Assembly (NCBI RefSeq): GCF_028681615.1
Contig: NZ_JAQUHV010000001.1
Location: 531,635 to 595,634 of the forward strand
Length of the DNA: 64,000 nucleotides
Reading direction: 5' to 3'
Source of the DNA: Sulfuricurvum sp.
Lineage (GTDB): Bacteria > Campylobacterota > Campylobacteria > Campylobacterales > Sulfurimonadaceae
The position numbers and the translations under genes were made by a program. Numbering within the stretch: position 1 is the stretch's first letter; the number at the start of each line of letters is the position of its first letter. The notes under the pieces are model-generated. The model was given only the letters and a program-made list of their open reading frames with translations, was not told the origin of the DNA and searched no databases. Shown here in pieces: positions 60,774 through 64,000 of this stretch.

Positions 60774-61685
60774 GTGACAATGCAAACTTTATTCTCCATT
60801 CTGGGTATTTACCTCTTTATCGCTGTCGGATTCGGTGCCAAATACGCATTCAAAGAAAAGATCGACGACCGCACCATAACCTTGCTCAGCGTCTATTTTT
60901 TGCAGATTTTTCTCACCTTTTGGGGACTCCTCAAACGCCCTATCGATACCGAACTCCTTTTCGCCCCGTCTCTTTATCTGGGGATATCCCTTTTAGCGCT
61001 ATTGCTGATGATTCCCCTCGCCAATCTCCTTTTCCACAATCCTAAAGAGCGCTCTATTGCTACCGTAGCGGCACTGATCGGAAATACGGGCAATTTGGGG
61101 ATTCCTCTGGGAATCGCACTGTTTGGCGAGATGAGCGTCCCTTATCTCACCCTTATCAATCTCGTCAATGTATTCGTCGTTTATACCATCGGCGTTTTTT
61201 ATTACTCTCGCGGTGAATTCAGTGTGCGCGATTCGCTCATGAATATTCTCAAACTTCCCGTTCTCTGGGCGGCGATGATCGCCATTGCCCTCAATCTCGT
61301 CGGATATGTTCCCAGCCCTGCGGTGGATAAAACACTCATGATGGGGGCGTATGCTTCTATGACCATGCAGCTGGTATTGTTTGGGATTTATCTCTACGGT
61401 ATCAAGCTGGGAGAAATCAATTTACGGCTCACCGCATGGGTCAACGGGACAAAATTCATCCTTATACCGTTGATAGCGTTTACGGTATTGCACTATGTCG
61501 ATATGGATCCGATCGTGAAGGGGATACTGTTTTTGGAGCTGATCGTTCCGCTGGCAGTCGCCAACGTAAATCTCGCATCGCTCTATCATTGCGCTCCACG
61601 CACCGTTACGGTCGAGGTGTTTACGACCTCCGTCGTATTTTTGGGGATCGCTTTCGTATTGCCTACACTATTGCAAATGTTTTGA
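60774..61685 (+). CDS. AEC-family (auxin efflux carrier-type) transporter
   Basis: 303 residues with about ten hydrophobic helices. The layout is that of the AEC/PF03547 family: FSILGIYLFIAVGFGAKYAFKEKID, SIATVAALIGNTGNLGIPLGIALFGE (the conserved NxGxLGIP helix), then LMGAYASMTMQLVLFGIYLYGI and VNGTKFILIPLIAFTVLHY. Members move organic acids such as malate or malonate; substrate here unknown. GTG 60774 or ATG 60780 could start. Convergent with the dehydrogenase gene (23-base overlap). Confidence 0.86.
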   Translation: MTMQTLFSILGIYLFIAVGFGAKYAFKEKIDDRTITLLSVYFLQIFLTFWGLLKRPIDTELLFAPSLYLGISLLALLLMIPLANLLFHNPKERSIATVAALIGNTGNLGIPLGIALFGEMSVPYLTLINLVNVFVVYTIGVFYYSRGEFSVRDSLMNILKLPVLWAAMIAIALNLVGYVPSPAVDKTLMMGAYASMTMQLVLFGIYLYGIKLGEINLRLTAWVNGTKFILIPLIAFTVLHYVDMDPIVKGILFLELIVPLAVANVNLASLYHCAPRTVTVEVFTTSVVFLGIAFVLPTLLQMF

Positions 61686-62592
61686 TGTTTTCAATCGTCG
61701 CAGCGATCAGACGCTCACGCGCTTCGCGGGATGTCCATGCGATATGAGGGGTAATGTAGAGACGTTCGGGATGTTTAATCGCTAACAGAGGGTGAGGCGT
61801 TTTCATCGGCTCTTTCGCTAAGACATCCAAACCGATGAAAATCGGTTTCACATCGATAATGACCGAGAGGGCATCTTCGTCGACAATCCCTCCGCGACCG
61901 AGATTCAGCAAAACCGCACCGTCTTTCATCTGGAGCAATTCCGAATGCGAAATCAAATTCTCCGTCATTGCATTGAGCGGCGCATGAATCGAAATAACAT
62001 CGCTGTTTTCGATCAGACGGCTGAGGGTCGTTTTTTCATACTCGTCGTTCTCATTTTTACCCGACGTCGAGTAATAACAGACGTTAGCCCCAAATACACG
62101 CGCTATATTTGCTACGGAACGTCCGATCTCACCGAGTCCGATAATACCCCATGTTTTGCCGCGCAATTCACTAAACGATGGGCCGATATGGGCAAATACC
62201 GCTTCGCGCTGCCACTCACCGCTTTTAACGTACTCATCATAATAACGGGAATGACCCATCAGGTAAAAAAGCATCGAAAAAGTATGCTGAACAACGGCAT
62301 CGGTCGAATAGCCCGCCACGTTTTTGACGACAATCCCGCGACGTGCCGCCGCATCATGATCGATGTTATTCATCCCAGTCGCCGCGACACAAATGAGTTT
62401 GAGATTCGGGGCAGACTCCATCACGGCATCGTTAATCACCACTTTATTCGTAACGATTACTTCCGCATTGCGAACACGTTCTGCTGTTTCGTCTGCGGAT
62501 GTCATCTCATAAGCGGTTACATCACCTAACTCTTTAAATCCTTCTAACGAAGTATCACCGAAAGTTAGCGTATCAAGAAGGACAATTCTCAT
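61663..62592 (-). CDS. D-isomer-specific 2-hydroxyacid dehydrogenase
   Basis: 309 residues. NAD-binding motif [23 protein letters not shown], conserved Arg in [15 protein letters not shown], Glu in LAKEPM and His in ITPHIAWTS: the complete catalytic Arg-Glu-His set. It resembles glycerate or phosphoglycerate dehydrogenases of this superfamily; the specific substrate (glycerate/hydroxypyruvate or lactate) is not determinable. ATGA overlap with purT upstream. Confidence 0.92.
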   Translation of the reverse strand: MRIVLLDTLTFGDTSLEGFKELGDVTAYEMTSADETAERVRNAEVIVTNKVVINDAVMESAPNLKLICVAATGMNNIDHDAAARRGIVVKNVAGYSTDAVVQHTFSMLFYLMGHSRYYDEYVKSGEWQREAVFAHIGPSFSELRGKTWGIIGLGEIGRSVANIARVFGANVCYYSTSGKNENDEYEKTTLSRLIENSDVISIHAPLNAMTENLISHSELLQMKDGAVLLNLGRGGIVDEDALSVIIDVKPIFIGLDVLAKEPMKTPHPLLAIKHPERLYITPHIAWTSREARERLIAATIENIKTFAIV

Positions 62593-63752
62593 GCGTCTTT
62601 GATCCCTTTGATCAGTTTTTTCGCTTTTTTGAGCGCTTTGTTCACTTTATCAAAGACAAGAACAACCGCCATACGTCGTCCGACATGGGCTTCCGGCTTT
62701 CCGAACACACGGACAAAACTGTTATTATCAAACAGCTCGTCTGCGACATCGATCACCGGCGTATGGGATTCGACACTTGATTTAAATGCCGCACTTGCAC
62801 CGTCACCGTAGAAGGTAAATCCGAGAGGAAGACCAAATACCGCACGAACGTGGAGGGCAAATTCGCTTTGGCTTTGGGTGATCAGCGTCACCATCCCCGT
62901 ATCATGCGGACGAGGACTCACTTCACTGAAATAGACCTCATCACCAGCTACAAACAGCTCAACGCCGAACAACCCTTTTCCGCCCAATCCGTCGGTAATA
63001 GTCTTCGCTATTTTTTGAGAACGTTTGAGGGCTTTTTTGGACATTTCCATCGGCTGCCAGCTGTAGATATAATCGCCGTCTTTTTGAATATGTCCGATCG
63101 GCTCACAAAATACCGTTTCCACTCCGTTACGAGCCGTTAGCAACGTGATCTCGTAATCAAAGCGGATAAACTCCTCAACGATCAGCTCACTCGCATCACC
63201 GCGTGCTTCTTTGGCGATTTCCCACGACTGTTCCAGATCAAAAGGGCTTCGTGCGATACTCTGTCCATGTCCGGAAGAGCTCATAACCGGTTTGATAACG
63301 CACGGGAATCCGACATCTTCCGCCGCGCTGCACATATCCTCATAAGTACTCACGAAATGATAACGGCTTGTTTTAAGCCCTAACTCCTCCGCGGCAAAAC
63401 GGCGGATATTTTTGCGGTTCATCGTTTTGTTGACTGCTTCGGCATTAGGGATAACACAAAACCCTTCCGCTTCTGCCGCGAACAGTGCATCGATACTGAT
63501 CGCTTCGATTTCAGGCAAGATGTAATCGGGTTTCTCTTTACGGATTATTTTTAATACGGCTTCTTTGTCTTGCATGTTCACTACGTGAGAGCGATTTGCG
63601 ACGAGGTGTGCAGGAGCATGTGAATAACGGTCGACTGCGATTACTTCAATACCGAGACGCTGTGCCTCAATCGCCACTTCTTTTCCGAGTTCGCCGGAGC
63701 CTAACAACATGATTTTTTTGGAATTATTTTTAAGAGGTGCGCTAAAGAGCAT
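62589..63752 (-). CDS. purT: formate-dependent phosphoribosylglycinamide formyltransferase PurT
   Basis: 387 residues. Converts GAR, formate and ATP to FGAR in purine synthesis. N-terminal [32 protein letters not shown] and HVVNMQD; ATP-grasp core [35 protein letters not shown]-terminal [19 protein letters not shown] and [11 protein letters not shown]. Full length. First gene of a two-gene unit with the dehydrogenase. Confidence 0.95.
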   Translation of the reverse strand: MLFSAPLKNNSKKIMLLGSGELGKEVAIEAQRLGIEVIAVDRYSHAPAHLVANRSHVVNMQDKEAVLKIIRKEKPDYILPEIEAISIDALFAAEAEGFCVIPNAEAVNKTMNRKNIRRFAAEELGLKTSRYHFVSTYEDMCSAAEDVGFPCVIKPVMSSSGHGQSIARSPFDLEQSWEIAKEARGDASELIVEEFIRFDYEITLLTARNGVETVFCEPIGHIQKDGDYIYSWQPMEMSKKALKRSQKIAKTITDGLGGKGLFGVELFVAGDEVYFSEVSPRPHDTGMVTLITQSQSEFALHVRAVFGLPLGFTFYGDGASAAFKSSVESHTPVIDVADELFDNNSFVRVFGKPEAHVGRRMAVVLVFDKVNKALKKAKKLIKGIKDA

Positions 63753-63848
63753 GGATGTAGCCTTGTGCAGAAATTATTGCACTAAGTTTATCACAGGGTT
63801 AGTAAAGGTTTTGTTATAGAGGAAAAAGTTGAAGAAGTTGAGAGGGTG

Positions 63849-63877
63849 TAACCCAAGCGCCGAAGCGCACGGGATTA
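63849..63877 (-). terminator. hairpin overlapping the rpsU stop codon
   Basis: GTAACCC/GGGATTAC-type arms (63849-63877) enclose a perfect GCGC-CGAA-GCGC core. Reading leftwards, the hairpin begins at the rpsU stop and is followed by a pyrimidine-rich stretch. It is placed as a terminator would be, though the U-run is interrupted. Confidence 0.4.
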
Positions 63878-64000
63878 CAGGCGAGATTCGTAACGTCGCA
63901 TCATATACAAACGTTTTAACATCTTTTTGCGAGCGCTGATTTTGAACTGTTTACGTTTTTCAGTCTCTGTAACATGGTTACGACGAGCACGAGCTTCAGT
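63875..64000 (-). CDS. rpsU: 30S ribosomal protein bS21 (5' part outside window)
   Basis: The 41 visible C-terminal residues read [20 protein letters not shown], then [21 protein letters not shown], the strongly basic C-terminal helix of bS21 as in Campylobacterota, ending RYESRL. The start lies beyond position 64000. Confidence 0.88.
   Translation of the reverse strand, partial: TEARARRNHVTETEKRKQFKISARKKMLKRLYMMRRYESRL

Noticed and set aside
1..64000. CRISPR array
   Set aside because: No regularly spaced identical repeats and no cas genes; the only tandem repeats are the iteron-like block, the arm sites and the short fliK duplication.

Overview
The window looks like chromosome of a Campylobacterota (Epsilonproteobacteria) member of the Sulfurimonas/Sulfuricurvum type. 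This rests on gene content (fliK-flgD-flgE block with sigma-54 promoters, SUV3-like helicase, IAHQWRQPLN-type histidine kinases, short NFACT protein, TamA/TamB) and moderate base composition. The genus is an inference.

Layout. 1-3318 (minus): dxr (partial), cdsA, a small unknown gene and an NFACT protein. 3386-14203 (plus): a Cache chemoreceptor, a BtuB-like TonB receptor, a small membrane protein, tamA-tamB, then a hemerythrin/DUF2249/NnrS-like operon with an FNR/NnrR-type box placed exactly for class II activation. 14176-14859 (minus): a SIMPL protein. 15014-26714 (plus): an almost unbroken, mostly overlapping 11.7-kb operon encoding a response regulator with HD-GYP output, three PhnD-like periplasmic binding proteins without any ABC transporter, a TolC-like channel, a coupled 44-codon gene, two paralogous histidine kinases and a response regulator with GGDEF output. 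I read it as a periplasmic-ligand-to-c-di-GMP signalling system, and it is the best candidate here for something undescribed. 26719-30405 (minus): a YfiR-GGDEF fusion and its partner TonB receptor, another outer-membrane-to-c-di-GMP module.

30584-37024 is a small (~6.4 kb) integrative element beside tRNA-Ser(GGA). It carries a tyrosine integrase, AlpA-like and Rha-like regulators, iteron-like repeats, a PDZ lipoprotein and an HNH nuclease. Imperfect att repeats bound it, and clusters of an AGGTACATTA motif at both ends look like integrase arm sites. It has no capsid, tail or large-terminase genes.

37141-64000: dgt and a flavoprotein; typA; the flagellar hook genes; a cysteine-codon mini-ORF; RDD, MFS, MscS and nitroreductase genes; the SUV3-like helicase; two HD-GYP proteins flanking a helix-turn-helix protein, with YajQ upstream; a fumarate reductase/succinate dehydrogenase pair without membrane anchor; an AEC carrier; a 2-hydroxyacid dehydrogenase; purT; and partial rpsU. 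Three related structured repeats (near 7030, 40250 and 60715) and a separate TCGACAGGCTCA-type palindrome (58011-58071) lie in intergenic gaps.

Two GGDEF proteins, three HD-GYP proteins and YajQ make c-di-GMP signalling the recurring theme.
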